Origin: Rostratula benghalensis
Taxonomy: Eukaryota > Chordata > Aves > Charadriiformes > Rostratulidae
Direction: 5' to 3'
DNA: 64,000 nucleotides
NCBI GenBank assembly: GCA_013399305.1
Contig: VXAI01000135.1
Location: forward strand, 1,990,116-2,054,115
Made by a program: the position numbers and the translations under genes. The notes beneath the pieces are model-generated. The model did not search any database, was not told where the DNA came from, and was given only the letters and a program-made list of their open reading frames with translations. Numbering within the stretch: the stretch's first letter is position 1; each line of letters begins with the position of its first letter. This document shows, piece by piece, positions 1-12,400 of the stretch.

Positions 1-96
1 GGAGCAGCCCCATCCTGCAGGGGAGCAGCCCCATCCTGCAGGGGAGCAGCCCCATCCTGCAGGGGAGCAGCCCCATCCTGCAGGGGAGCAGCCCCT
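1..96. repeat. 21-bp minisatellite, about 4.6 copies
   Basis: A 21-base unit (GGGAGCAGCCCCATCCTGCAG plus phase, read here in parts as GGAGCAGCCC and CATCCTGCAG) repeats head to tail without a mismatch until it breaks off in GGAGCAGCCCCTGTCC. The first copy lacks one base at the window edge, so the array probably continues to the left. The near-absence of divergence suggests recent expansion. It lies in an MCF2L2 intron and has no evident function. Confidence 0.93.
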
Positions 97-2360
97 GTCC
101 CCTCTGAGCACCCAGGCAGTCCCTGCCCCGTGGAGCTTTAAGCAAGATGAGGACCCTGGGGGATGGTATAAGAGCTGCTGTGGGCAGAGCTGGGCTGATC
201 TACTGGTGATTTACTTCACATGAAGGTCATAACCTAGTAAGGGCAGGTAAAGTGAGGGGAGAAGAAGAGGGGTGTTTCCAGCTTATCTACCAGGTTCTGC
301 TGCTGTGTTCCAGGAGAGAAACCTGAGCAGAGAAATGGGCTGGGACTCCACAGGCAGTGCCTGCTATCCCCTGGGAAGAAGAGTTCCTGCTTGTGGTGAC
401 AGCTGAGCAGGTGGCACTGCTGGGACAGTGTGTGGGGACACAGCAGAGGAGGGACTGGCAGATGATGGAGGGGCTGAGGGTGTCCCAAGGCAGCTCTCAG
501 GATGCTTCCAAGCAGCTCTGGTGTGAGGACTGAAAAGCCCCAGTGTGGCCAGACAGAGATAGTCTTTGAGTAGGAGCCTAAAAATCAGCCTGTGTCTGAG
601 CCCAGCCTGTGGGGTTGTGGCAGGATGGGCTTGGACCTGGGCAACGGGGCAGAAACGGGCAAGTGAAGCTGCAAGGAGGTGAATTCCCCCCCCAGAACTC
701 TGCATCTCCTCAACCAGTACCCATCCTGGTTTCCCCAGTACCACCCCCAGCAGGGTCACAGCTCCCAGGAGCAGCCAGAAGCCTCTGCTGGGCAGGAAGG
801 GTAAAAAGCTGCCAGATGATGGGGAACACAAGCACACAACCAGGCTGTTGTCTGGGCTGCCTAAAGGTGGGCCAACAGAAACAGCAGCTTCTGAACTTTC
901 TGTGGCTTCTTCTAAAACCAGAGCGCAAGGGCAGGCTCTCGAATGAAAGGTGCTTCTGTGTGAGCAGAGAGAGCTCAGCCTGGGCTCTCTCAGCGCCAAA
1001 TTCAAAATGGGGAGAAAGCAAAGGTGAGATTTAACCTCTTGCTCCGTGGATTTAGTGCCGTCTGATCAGGCCGTAGGGACTGATAAGCAAAGGGGAGAGA
1101 GGGGCTGATTTCCTCTCACTCCCCACCTGAACGGCTGATTGCTTGTTGGTAGAACAGAGAGGAGAACTGGGCTCCACGGCTGTTTTTACAAAGAGAAACA
1201 CAAGCTCTAATATTTAAAGACAGAATTTGAACTCTCTGCAGAATTACAGGAAGAAGAATTTCTCTTTATCTCCAAATCCAGGGCTATTTGCAACGTATAG
1301 ACTATTTTATGCTTCTTGGATTTCCAAGGTCTGCATTCTTCAAAGACTGTTTATCCTGTTTTGCATAATGATTTCACCACAATATTTTCCTGCTCAGCAT
1401 CTGGACCTTATTCCTTAGTAGTGTCATTTAGTCGAGCTCTAAATGCTGGCTGTTAAACAGAAAATAATTCAATGGATTTATAACCCCGTGTACACCCATA
1501 TGTGTCTGTATTTCCTACAGCACCTTGTTGACAAAGATTTAACGCGTACCCTGGAAAAGCAGCCGGTGCCAGCTGGAGCAGAGGGGGAGCAGGAGGAACC
1601 TGTGACTGCAGAGGGCAGAGGCTCTCCCCTTTCTCACACATCTGCCCCTTCCCACCTGCAACACGGGGTCTCATCCACGCAGGTTTGTCAGGCTCTGAAA
1701 ACCAACAACCGAACCAGGATTGTTCTTATTAGCAGGGTCTTTGGACGTGCCCTCTGGAGAGCCCCTTTTGTTATGTTACAGGAAACAGTGCTAACACACT
1801 GACTGGGAGGGGTGGTGGGGGCAGGACGTAACTGGGAGCTCTGAGGGGACAGAGCTGCAGAACAGGGCCACTGAGAACCACAGGGAGCAAAGCCACCACT
1901 GCTCCTGGGCTTTCAGGCTTTGCCATCAGCTCAGCTCACCCTGCTCTCAAAGAGCCTGCCCTCCTGCTTCCTCCGGGGTGGGGAACCCCCCTCCAGGGTG
2001 TGAATTGTGGAGACCAGCAAAGGAATCCACCTCACGGGGTCTTATGGAGCTGGGGGGGGTTCTGACCACACAAGGAAGGTGGAAGACTCTGCTGGACCAG
2101 CTGGGAAGGGGTGAATTTCCTGAAGGGTGCAGAGAAAGGCAGGATAAGGCAGGAGCAGGATGTACATCTGCTGTGACACTGCTCTTTTCCAGTGGGGTGG
2201 TGCCTGGGACACATCACACTGCTGACAGAGAGCTCCCTGGCATCAAAGGCAGGTTAAACACTTGGATCACTGAATTATACTTTTTTTTTAAAACCAAGAT
2301 TTAAAACACATTGGTAAAACACTGACAATAGATCTCTTCCTGCCAGCAAAGGTTCAGATT
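97..2360. other. MCF2L2 intron sequence (left partial intron)
   Basis: This is non-coding sequence 3' of the last visible MCF2L2 exon. Several open frames of 60-213 codons occur on both strands (the longest is minus strand 364-1005), but they overlap one another, have no recognisable domain and show composition typical of GC-rich intron. Apart from the minisatellite and the CR1 copy at its right side I see nothing else here. Confidence 0.7.
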
Positions 2361-2364
2361 GGGT

Positions 2365-2615
2365 ATCAGAAAGGGGAGGTTCAGACTGGATATGAGGACA
2401 AATTTTTGCACAGAAAGGGTTGTGAAGCCTTGGACTGGGCTGCCCAGGGCAGGGGTTGAGGCCCCATCCCTGGAGGGATTCAAAAGCTGGGTTACACAGA
2501 GCTTGGAGACATGGGTTAGGGATGGGTTGTTATTTTTTATCAGAGTTGGGTTGATGGTTGGACTGGATGATCTCAAAGGTCCCTTCCAACCTGGACAATT
2601 CTATGATTCTATACA
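2365..2615 (+). mobile_element. CR1 LINE, 3'-end fragment
   Basis: The copy begins around an AAAGGGGAGGTTCAGACTGG-like block. It passes through the CR1-typical stretches for 'ggctgcccaggg' and 'ccatccctggagg', and ends with GATGATCTCAAAGGTCCCTT, then CCAACCTGG and an ATTCTATGATTCTAT tail. This is the standard 5'-truncated avian CR1 3' end. It runs antisense to the host gene MCF2L2. Confidence 0.9.
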
Positions 2616-2796
2616 GCAGGTAAGGGTTCAGCCTTCACACCACACTCATTAGCTGGGGCTTAATTTGGGAATATCTGCGTGTGTGAGTTTCCCTCGTTCA
2701 CAAAAGCCATCAGAGCAAAAGGGTAGGAGTAAACCTGTACCTACTGTAGGATAAACCCATAAATATTCATACAAACCTGCAAAAGGATTTACTTAC

Positions 2797-2866
2797 TCTT
2801 TTCAAAAAGCATCGGGCAAGAAGCTCAGGGTTTTCAATGCAATTTTCGATCTCCTTGAGGAAAATC
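2797..2866 (-). CDS. MCF2L2: MCF2L2 exon (DH domain, third visible DH exon)
   Basis: This 70-nt exon codes for IFLKEIENC...CFLKR (23 codons) after one base that completes an Arg codon begun in the previous exon. The acceptor on the minus strand is a pyrimidine tract ending CCCCCTCAG, and the donor is AGA|GTAAGT. It encodes a helix of the Dbl-homology domain, which catalyses GDP/GTP exchange on Rho GTPases. It ends on a codon boundary. It is the last exon of the gene visible; the remainder of DH and the PH domain must lie left of the window. Exon edges were set by frame continuity plus splice consensus. Confidence 0.92.
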
Positions 2867-3978
2867 CTGAGGGGGAGAATGGAAAGCAAACAGTTACATG
2901 GCATCGCACTCCTGCTGAGTGGGAGCACCTCTGGAAACCCAGTTAAGCCTGTGTCTCCATAGTGAGAGGATTCCGTGGGGAAGATAACAATTCTGACACA
3001 CAGAGAGGCCTGAACTCTATAGATTTAGAAAAAATGGGCTGTGGTCCACAGCTGATTGCCCCCATCACCAATATTCGGTGTTTTCACCTTCTCCCCAGCA
3101 GCTGATACACCTGGTTCCTCCAGCTGCTGAGATTTGATTCCAATATTTAGCTCAGGCACCTGCTTCCCATTTGGTTAGAAGGATGTTTCAGAACAGCTAG
3201 AAAAGGCAGAAAAGCTCTGTCGGGTGCAGTTGCTTCATCTCAAACAGTGAAATAACGGGATGTAGCCCAAAGGCTTCTGCAGGGACAGCCCGAGCATGGC
3301 CTTTAGGGACAGAAAGACAGGCATTTTCCAAACACCACCTAAACTGGAAAAGATTTTTTTCTACTCTGTATCAACCACTCTGATGTGTTAAAAGCACAAT
3401 ATTTAAATTTGCAAAAGAGGGATTTTTAAAATTTATTTTGCTCAGCTACTTGTTGCATCTTACAGGCAATTATTACCCAAAAGAATTCTTGAATTCTTTT
3501 GACAACAACAACCTCTGACAACAGCCAGATTCACTCAGTCAGGGCTGGGAAAAGCAGGACATTTACAGGAGTAGCCCCAAGGTTTGTGAGGATCGAAAAG
3601 GGGTTAATGGTATTGCTAACTGGCATCCTGTAGTTCTGAGTGCTAGATCACTTTGTCCAGAGTATGGACAAGGCTTCTGGAAGGCTTTATGATCATGTGA
3701 AGGAGAAAATTCCTGAAGAAAATGGCTTATTAAATATATCATGTGATAACAGAAATACAAGATAAATAAGCTGAACACTAAGAAAAGTGTTTTGCCCAAG
3801 AAGGAACATCAGGACTTAGCCCTGTGACATCTGCCAGTGTGCCAGGGGAGGCAGTACAATACTCGCCACGAGGGACATTCAAAATGGGGAAGGTCAGGGG
3901 AACTCCCTGGTAAATGCACAAAAGGGAATAATCTTTCACAAAATAAAAAGAGAGGATCTCAGAGGCGTTCCCACGTGC
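2867..3978 (-). other. MCF2L2 intron with GC donor
   Basis: An intron of 1,112 bases. Its donor on the minus strand reads AG|GCACGT rather than AG|GT, and its acceptor CCCCCTCAG is normal. No repeat or second gene is recognised inside it. Confidence 0.8.
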
Positions 3979-4094
3979 CTGTTGTGGAATTCGTAGATTT
4001 CTGGGAGGTTCCCGAAAAGAACATCCTTCTTGTTCTGGAGCGTGGCTGGGATCAGGTGTGCCAGACTGGGGTTGTCCATCTCCGAGGCGTACCC
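3979..4094 (-). CDS. MCF2L2: MCF2L2 exon (DH domain, second visible DH exon)
   Basis: This 116-nt exon encodes GYASEMDNPSLAHLIP followed by an NKKDVLFGNLPEIYEFHN block (38 codons plus AG of a split Arg codon). The block 'NKKD-LFGN--E-Y-FHNR' is a DH-domain signature of the MCF2/DBS family and matches what I recall of vertebrate MCF2L2. The acceptor is CTCTCCTCTGCAG. To keep the frame with the next exon, the exon must end before GCACGT, giving a GC donor. The nearest GT is four bases further and would shift the frame. Confidence 0.92.
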
Positions 4095-5159
4095 CTGCAG
4101 AGGAGAGCAGAGAATGCAGCCAGGCTGGGTTTCCCAGGGCAGAACTCCCGGGTCTGGGACACTGCTGAGCCCCAGAGCCGTGTCCCTTTTGTCCTCCACG
4201 GAGCTGCTCCTACGCCAGCTGCTTGGTCGCTCCCATGAATTTCTGATGTTTCTAATTTTCCCCAGAGCTTTTCCCCCCAAGAGCTGCACAAGCACATTTT
4301 TAACCACAAATGGACAGACAACTGGATTAACAGCCACGATGAAGGGGTGTCCCTAGGATTCAAAGGCCATTTTGGTCACGTAGCGAGGGGAACTGCCGAG
4401 TGTGATAGACACATCTCTCTGCTGCACTGCTAGAGGGGTAGATGGGATTTATTTGTTGAACAGTGCTATTTGGCTCGATTGGTTGTTTCTTGTAGAAACT
4501 GGATTGTGCTTCTTCAACAAAAGCTTTGGGAAGAACGTTCCGAGTGCCAGATTTTTAAACTCAAGGGTAATATATCACTGCCCAGAGCTGTCAGCTCCCA
4601 CAGATTGAATCCAATGAAGAAGTGACCACATGGTTGTGAAAAGCAACTACCCAAATACCAGCATGACTGAGCCCTACTGAGAGCCCCCCTCCCACAGAGC
4701 AGAGACCTCACTCTGCACACACACAGGGTCTGCTCCAGAGTCCTGTTTCAGCCTAAGCTGCTCCTCTCCCTGCTCAGACACTACTCGGGACAATCAACAG
4801 GGCAGGGAAGGACAGCCTTCTTTTTTCTCAATCATTTTCCCACCCTGCATTCACAGCAGTTTCGTGCCTGGCCCCGTGGAAATCAAGGCTGCTGTTTGTG
4901 ACGCCTGTTGGTGGTGTTTTGATAAGGCACGTTATTGCCTGTTCCTCTGCCCATGACCCGGAGAACCACGCAGCTTTTACCGGTCTGTGGGCTGTCTCTT
5001 CCTTCAGTCCCCAAGGAAAGATGCTCAAAACCCCACTCTGGTTTCCCAAGGCCAGGGCTGAGCCCTCTCCAGGGGAGCAAAACTCAGCCCAGGAGGGATG
5101 TGCAGCCACAACGTGACCCCAGGGGGAAGCACCACGATCCTCAGGGAAGAATCTCTTAC
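4095..5159 (-). other. MCF2L2 intron
   Basis: An intron of 1,065 bases between two DH exons with normal GT donor (AG|GTAAGAG) and AG acceptor. Small overlapping open frames occur on both strands but show no recognisable product. I see no repeat element in it. Confidence 0.8.
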
Positions 5160-5226
5160 CTCTATTATACTTTGAAGTTCTTCTACGTAAACCCGTTCTG
5201 TTTCTATCAGCTCATTGATTATGTGG
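5160..5226 (-). CDS. MCF2L2: MCF2L2 exon (start of DH domain)
   Basis: This 67-nt exon encodes HIINELIETERVYVEELQ...IIE (22 codons) after one base that completes a Ser codon. The ELIETERVYVEEL stretch is the first conserved region of Dbl-homology domains. In this family the glutamate of the ETE motif lies at the GTPase-contacting surface. The acceptor is CTTCTTTCTTAG and the donor GAG|GTAAGAG. The exon is separated from the upstream exon by a 34-kb intron that holds B3GNT5 on the other strand. Confidence 0.94.
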
Positions 5227-8200
5227 CTAAGAAAGAAGAAAGGTGGAAAGTTAGTGTTTGCTAACAGCCCAAGTAAGCATACACCAAAGAAGAAATGCAT
5301 TTCCTCCTATAGTCCTGTTGATGCCTCCGACAACACACACAAAAAAAAACCCCTCCTGAGACATCACCAAAGGTCATTTCTCTCTACTTCAATATCATGC
5401 CTTGTTGATAATCTTAAAAGTCCTAAACACGCCTTGGACTTATTTTTTCAGCTCATTTTAAACCTCATCTTGCTCGCTTCTGTTATTTTTATACCTACAA
5501 ATCTGAATAAAGACATTAAAATGCCCCAGAAGGCAAAAAAAAAAAAGTTCCTCTTCTAATAATAACTATCAATACTGAGTGGTGAAAGGGGGTTATATTT
5601 GACAAGGCTATGTTACATCTCTGTTTTGCTTTCTTTTGTAAACCGAACAAAATTGGTGATTAGGCTTCCTTTCTTGGAAGTTAAAGAGCTGGGACCGTGT
5701 CTGTGCTCTGGGGAAAGGCCCCGAGAGGGCACCTGGGGGATGGTTTCAGGCTGACGGTGTGAGAGTGCCAGCCCGGTGAATGAGGACACGGGGACATCAC
5801 CACACGGTGTGTAGTGGTAACAGCATTTGGGACAGGAACAGCCCAGCAACGGGGGAGCGGCGTCCCGAAAACACGGCAGAGCGAGGGAGAGGGACGGGAC
5901 TGCTGTCACCAGCAGCTCCTGCAGCTCCCTTCCCCCCTGCGTGCTCTCAACAGGCACGAGGAGGGTATAACTCACTTCTGGTGAGCAGCTACATCATAAT
6001 TCCTCCTTGCCCGACATCTGAGCGAAGGCAAACATGCATTGTTCCTCCAGAGCAAGGGCACTGGACCGTAGATAAGAAATGAAGGCAAATGTAGTGATCC
6101 ATTGTCTCTCTAACTGCTGAGAAGAAAGTGCCAGGGCTCACCCTAATGATTCTACTGATAATATCAGAAATTAAACAAAAGGTGAAACGAGGAAGGAATG
6201 AAAAGGCCTATCACAAAAGTGTAGAATATCAGCTAATCCACGGCAGACCAGATACAGGCCCTTACTATATTCAGTGTTTTAAACTTAACTCACAGCACCA
6301 TCAGCCTCTCTTTTTGTCTGTGTCCATGTCCAAAGCACACAGCAAAGTTTCACACAGGTTTTTACCTGCTTCTGAGGGCTTTTCTCCAGCTCCATTGCTG
6401 CCCCACACCCTGCTCACCAGCCCCAGCCACCCCACAGCCCGCCTGGGAGGGGGCAGCAGACGCAGCACAGACAGATCTGACACCCACCTGCTTTGGGGTT
6501 TGCTTCCCCCCCAGGGAATGGTGGAAACAGGAGATGGAGCCAGGAGGGACCACTCGAAATCTTGCCCTTGGTGTCAAGGGGCTGTGCACGGTTTGACCAG
6601 TAAATACGAGAACTTGCAGCCTAGACATGGGCTTGTTGCCCATGCTTGTTCTTCCAGCAAAGGAAACTTCTTCTCATGGGAAACAGCCAAAATGCACAAA
6701 CGTGCTCCCATTTCTGTGAATTATTGATCTGGGTTTTCTAAGGAAACATGGTGGCCTTGGTGACACTGAGACCACGTTTCCCACAGGTGAGATTTCACAT
6801 CAGGTTTTTTTTGGGAAGATGGTTCTTGCTTTGGCAACCATGAATCCCGTGGCCTTACAGTGCCACCGAGATCTCACCCTGAGCTGTTTTCCACCACTCC
6901 CAGCTCCAGGAGGCACCACATGATGAAATAGAAGTGATAGGAAAACTACTCCTACTTTGCCAGTTGGAATTGCAACCACAAAAGAGAATTAAACTGGTGA
7001 GGTTTTCCCAAAGCAAACCCAATCCATAACTCATCACTGGGCTCCAACTTTGTTATCCTGCAGAAAACCTGGCTCTGTGAGTGATGTGGGGACAGCAAAG
7101 CGGTGCTGGAGCAAGGGGACTCCCTCCTCATCTGTCTTGCAGAAATCCACAGAGCCCAGAAGATGAAAATTTCATATTTGCAACAGATGAAGCAGCAGAA
7201 TAGCAGTGTGCAAGAGCAAAATATTGTATTAATTAAAATAAAGTTAACACCATTTTTATAAAAGCTTCCAGATAGATATCTACCTAAATTGAAAATACTG
7301 GCTTCTTCAATACCTGAGACTTCAAAAGCAAGAGAAAGGGCTGAGGGGAACTGTGTGCAGTGCAGCAGACACACACACCTGGAATAAACACCAGTGGATA
7401 AAGTTGGATGTTAGAAAAGTGAGACTGAAAAATGATGCGGCTGGCAAAAATAAGGACAGTGGTAAGGAGCTTCCTGGCCCAGCTCTCTGGCCAGGCCTAA
7501 GTCTTGTCAGAGTCCTATTTCTGAATTTAAATAAAATATGACAAAATAGTTATTTTTTTGCAGTGTTATCTCCCTTACTGGTAGTAAATGGTGAAAATCT
7601 CACTGTCCCAGTGGAAAGAGAATCAGCAAGAAAGGGGGCACCCTGTCCTGGATTAGAAATCACGACAAGAAACTCTGAGTGGTCTAATCCTAAAATCTCC
7701 AAGTGATCTCCGTGCTACGGAATGAGAAGAAACGACAGCACCTCAGCGGCTGCGGGGAGGAAACTTCCATCCCACCGACACAACGGCTTTTTAGAGGAAT
7801 TTCATTTCATTTCTCACAGTACCTAAAAGTGCCTTTCCTGGCTGAAAAAGTATTCTCAGCTGAGATTGTGCAACAGCTCAAGTGAGACTGAAGGAATGAG
7901 TCAGTCACTGCACTTTACCTCTAAAGTGGAACAAAAGATCAGTCTACGTAAGAACATTTGTGTGAATGGAATTTCATATTTGTCAGTGGATACAGAAAAC
8001 ATTTCTGATTTCTCTGACTGCATTCCTTTTGGTTTTTTTCCCAAATGAAAGAGAGCGATGCCTTGAATGAACACTGGTTGTTCTGACAGCACATTTCAGG
8101 GCTGCAAATGGACCCACATGGACTGACTGTGGGAAGAACCAGGGATTTAGACAAAAGGCTCCCTCTCACCTAAAAACGTGTGTCCCTTGGTGCAGATGCT

Positions 8201-9030
8201 GTAAGTGCCTGCCCGGGTGACCCCGTGCTGCTGCAGTGTCAAACAGATTCACTCAAGCTATTCCAGCAGGACTGGGTCTGTGTCAGCAGTGTATTTCACC
8301 ACCCAAGTCACCACTTCTGATATTTGCTGCTCCTGAAATGACCTGATCTCTCCCCGTACACGCGGTTGTCCCACATTCATTGCTCCCGAAACAAATGACC
8401 TTGGGGAAATATTTTTAAATATCTTAATTAGTTGCCCTACATTATAGGAACCAGAACACAGTTGCTACTGGAGAGGGACATTAATGAAATCACCTACCAA
8501 GAGGAATAATACCAAGAGAGGTCTGAAAGTCAAGCCAGACCCATTCCTCCCCTGCTGTGCACCCCCGCGGAGGGGACACAGCTCCGGACACGAACCTGAG
8601 CTGGCTCCAGAGGAGGTGGATGCAGGGTCAGTCCTTGCTGTGGGGCAGGACGCCGTGCCAAGAGCTGAGTAAGGAGATGTGTCCCCCCCACATCACTGAA
8701 CCCCCCACAACCAGGCCCACGGTGTGCTTTTGGTCTTTCAACCTTGTGGCTGCCACACAGCCCCCGTGTGATGATAAAGATCTATTTAGCCCCTTGATAT
8801 CTTGGCAGTGAGTAATCAATTCACTAAAAGTGGATGAATAATTCATAGATCAAATTTCCAACTAAAGTAACTGCTGTGTGGGGTTCTATCAGGCCATATT
8901 TTAGTGGATTTGTTCTTGTTATCTGTACCAGCTGCTGGACACACACACACACACGTGTACAATACCTGTGTGTGAGCGAGATGTGTGGGCCAAGAAATAT
9001 TGTCTAATCAATAGCAAAGCTTCTGATTTC
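5227..9030. other. Large MCF2L2 intron, left part
   Basis: This is the acceptor-side end of the 34,022-base intron at 5227-39248. The sequence is AT/GC-mixed and intron-like. Open frames up to 199 codons (plus strand 6128-6727) lack domains and are not supported as genes. A 16-base AC run at 8939-8954 ends in GTGTAC. I recognise nothing else. Confidence 0.7.
8939..8954. repeat. (AC)n microsatellite
   Basis: Eight uninterrupted AC dinucleotides are followed directly by GTGTAC, which gives a small ACACGTGT palindrome. It is short and probably only mildly length-polymorphic. Confidence 0.9.
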
Positions 9031-9034
9031 TTAG

Positions 9035-9470
9035 AGCCAGGCAGATCTGGAGCCCCTCTCCTGTGAGGACAGGCTGAGAGAGCTGGGGTTGTTCAGCCTG
9101 GAGAAGAGAAGGCTCCAGGGAGATCTTAGAGCAGCTTCCAGTGTCTGAAGGGGCTCCAGAAGAGATGGGGGGGGGACTTTTTGTCAGGGAGTGCAGCCAT
9201 AGAACAAGGGGGAATGGTTTTAAATTGAGAGAGGGGAGATTTAGATGAGATACCAGAAAGAAATCTTTGGTGTGAGGGTGGTGAGAGCCTGGCCCAGGTT
9301 GCCCAGAGAAGCTGTGGCTGCCCCATCCCTGGAGGGGTTCAAGGCCAGGTTGGAGGGGGCTTGGAGGGACCTGGGCTGGTGGGAGGTGTCCCTGCCCAGG
9401 GCAGGGGGTGGCACTGGGGGAGCTTTAAGGTCCCTTCCAGCTCTAACCATTGTATGGTTCTATGATCTAG
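9035..9470 (+). mobile_element. CR1 LINE, 3'-end fragment
   Basis: The copy contains the CR1 landmarks in order: AGGACAGGCTGAGAGAGCTG, GTTCAGCCTGGAGAAGAGAA, a 'gccccatccctggaggggttcaagg' type block, and a terminal AAGGTCCCTTCCAG followed by a TGGTTCTATGATCT tail. It is longer than the copy at 2365 and also runs antisense to MCF2L2. A run of nine G lies inside it at about 9167-9175. Confidence 0.93.
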
Positions 9471-12400
9471 CACAGCTGGATCTCTTATTTACCACACAGA
9501 GTAGATTGAATAAAGGCCTCAGAGTGAAGACAAGGGAGAAAAACAGCTCTTCACTGCACACGCCTTTGGTCTGCTCCACTGAAGTCAGCATGGGCATCCA
9601 ACAAAGGAAGCTCACTGCTTTTTAAAATATAAAGATATAAAATATATACACCTACGTATTAAATGAATGTTAGGAATGTGTTCATGTTGAGATTTACCCT
9701 CTTGTTTCCAGCTCTGAGGACCGGATCGTACAGCCACAGATTATATGCAAAACATCAGCCCTGTCAAATACAGCAGCCCAGGCTTTGCACATCCTGTCTC
9801 TGTGGGACACCCACAGGGTCCCGGGGGCCTGGAAGTCATGTCCCTCCTGGGTGCTTTTCTCTTAAAAGCTGGAAATAGAGCAGGTAAGAGATCTCTGGAT
9901 ATCTAATAGTTTCTCACATTTAGAAAAACTATTCCTCAGCTTTCTCCTGTGCTCCACCTGACTTCTAAGACACAAACCACTTCCAGTTTACACGCAGTTT
10001 ATCTTTTCCATTCCCATGCAGACAGGATACCACGGTATCCAAATGCCAGTTGACCTCATTGACCAAGAAACCTGGTAACGGCTGACAGTGCCGTGGATTT
10101 TCCCACACTGGGTGGTAAAGCACGGTATCTGAACAAGCACCTTTTTAATAAAAGCCACTTACAGCGGTGAACCCCCAAGGCTTTCAAAGAAACAAGATTA
10201 AAAAAACCAACAAACAAACAAAAAAACACCAAAAGTCCCCCAAAAGTAGGTCAAAGACAACTTGCTGGAATTACTGACACTGAGAACTCACACTGACTAC
10301 TAGAGGTTAGGCTCCAAGTGAACATCAATCATGCCTCTGTCACAATAGGGTAGGATGAGGCACTAGTTTTAATTATCAAATGGAATAATTGATTTTACAG
10401 GCAGCCCTGGGTTTATGTGGGAGCCATCACAATGGTGACTGGAGCGGGCCAGAGCACGTCACAGCAGGCAGAGCTGTGACAGAGGCTGGAGGTTCGGTGT
10501 CCTCTGCCCTTTGGCTCTTGGTGTCCTCTACCCAGATGGAAAGTCTGGATGAAGAACCCTGGTGGGGACCAGCCCAGGCAGACAGAGCCCCTGCATTTCA
10601 CAGCGCTCTGACTGCCACGGTGCTCAGCTGTGGGTCGGGCCCCATAAAGGCAAGACTGCCCACTCTAGTTTGTCCAACCTGGCCATTAACCAGGGCACAG
10701 CACGTGGAGACGGGCTGGCAGTCATGAGAAATGCAAACAAGGCATCAGTGCCCTCAAACTAGGGGCTACGGGGAGAGACGAGCAGCAGCGAACGGGAGGA
10801 TGGGGACAGGCACGGGACCTTTGACAGGCAAGTGGCACTACAGCAAACAGAACTCCTCCTTAGGGCCCTGTCAGGAAAGAAAGTTCCTGCTGGCTGGAAA
10901 AAACGTAACTGAATTGTCAGCAGTCAACACATCATGCTAAACAAGAGTATGTCACCAATCTCCCAACCCCGGTTGTTGTATCCCCGGCTAACGAGCACCG
11001 TGTTGGACGCAGGAAGCCAAGCCAGCCGTGACTTTCTGAAGGGCACAATTGGCAAATCCCTGCTCTGTGGCACCACGGAGGGAGGGACGTGCCCCTGCTG
11101 CGCCCTGTGCTCTCCTGCAAACCCTGCAATTACTGACATCAGCCCCGAGTGGGTGCAAGTCACGCACAGCCTGATGAGGCAACGTGACCCGCTCCTCGTG
11201 CTGCTGCTGATGACAACGTGAGGTGCCCAGCTCTCCCTCCGAGCTAACTGACACACGGGAGCCGCCTGTTCTCCACTGCAGCTTGAAACCATATTTCCCT
11301 GGGACGGGCGGGAAGGTGCACGGGAAGGCATCTCGCCCTGGAGAACTTCACACCTGGGAGACGTGAATGCTCCCAGTTTGTTTCAGGGGTTCCTCATCCT
11401 GGAGACACTCACTCTCCTCCCCTTGGGGGACAAAACGGCACCCTCTGAGCTAAGGGGGTATAAAATCACACCCATGCCCTTCCCCTCCCCGCATCCAGCG
11501 ACACCGGGGCTGAACAACTTCCTCTGCTCCCCGGCTTGTGCCTGCGCTGCCTGGGATTTCTAGGAGTCCTTCAGGCAAACACAGAGAGGGAGCACAGCAA
11601 GGTTTGCCTGGAGAGGTGACACAGCCACAGTCAGGGGGGAAGCCCACACGTGCTGCTTCTGAGGAGGTGCAGCACAGCCCGGGCCAGCACAAAGCGGCCT
11701 TTACTGGCCCAGGCTCCATAAACCTGGAGATGGGCTCAGATCCAGCAAAGCCCAGGGCCAGCCCAGCAAGGAGCCATCAGCAGGCAATAGAGCTTGCTCC
11801 CCGCTGCTGAGGAGCTCGCTGAAGTCCCCAGCTCTTCAAGGGGAGCACAGACATTCCTGTGACACGGGAGAGGACAGGAGGCACCGCTGGCCCAGGTGTC
11901 CCCCAGGCAGGCTGTGGCTGTGGCCAGCTGCATTCCAGCAGCCCGCCCAGGGCCAGCAGGCAGCAGAGCAGCCCCACAGAAAGAGACCTGAGGAATTCCT
12001 GGGATTTCTGAAGAGTAGGAAAGTAACCTTAGTACCCAAGAGCAGGCAGGTAGGGGAGATAATAGCAGAAGTGGCTGCTTAGCCCTCTTTGAGACTTGAT
12101 TACGTGCACGTTTTGTAATGAAGCATGTGAATATTGAGAGTGTTTGTGGCAGCTTTTCTCTGCCTCCCAGATTCTTTGGGAGTGAGGAGACAGGGAGCTG
12201 AGGAAGCCTCCAGGACGTTCACCAAACCACTGTATGCTAACAGTGAGAGGGTTTTTTTCTCCTGTTCAGAACAATTTTCCCAGTTCCCAGAACTACTTGG
12301 ATCTACGGCAGGAATACGTCTCCCCTTGCCATTCTACACACATTCCTATCAGCAGCAAGATCTCCCTCTGTGGCAGCACACATTTCACTTCAAAGTCCTC

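Noticed and set aside
364..1005. 213-codon minus-strand open frame
   Set aside because: It overlaps a plus-strand frame of 141 codons, has a composition typical of GC-rich intron, and no family is recognised.
3975..4094. Ordinary GT donor for the DH exon four bases downstream of the GC site
   Set aside because: It would add GCAC and shift the frame into the next exon, losing the conserved IFLKEIEN sequence.
6128..6727. 199-codon plus-strand open frame
   Set aside because: No domain, and no agreement with splice sites or the neighbouring exons; treated as intron.
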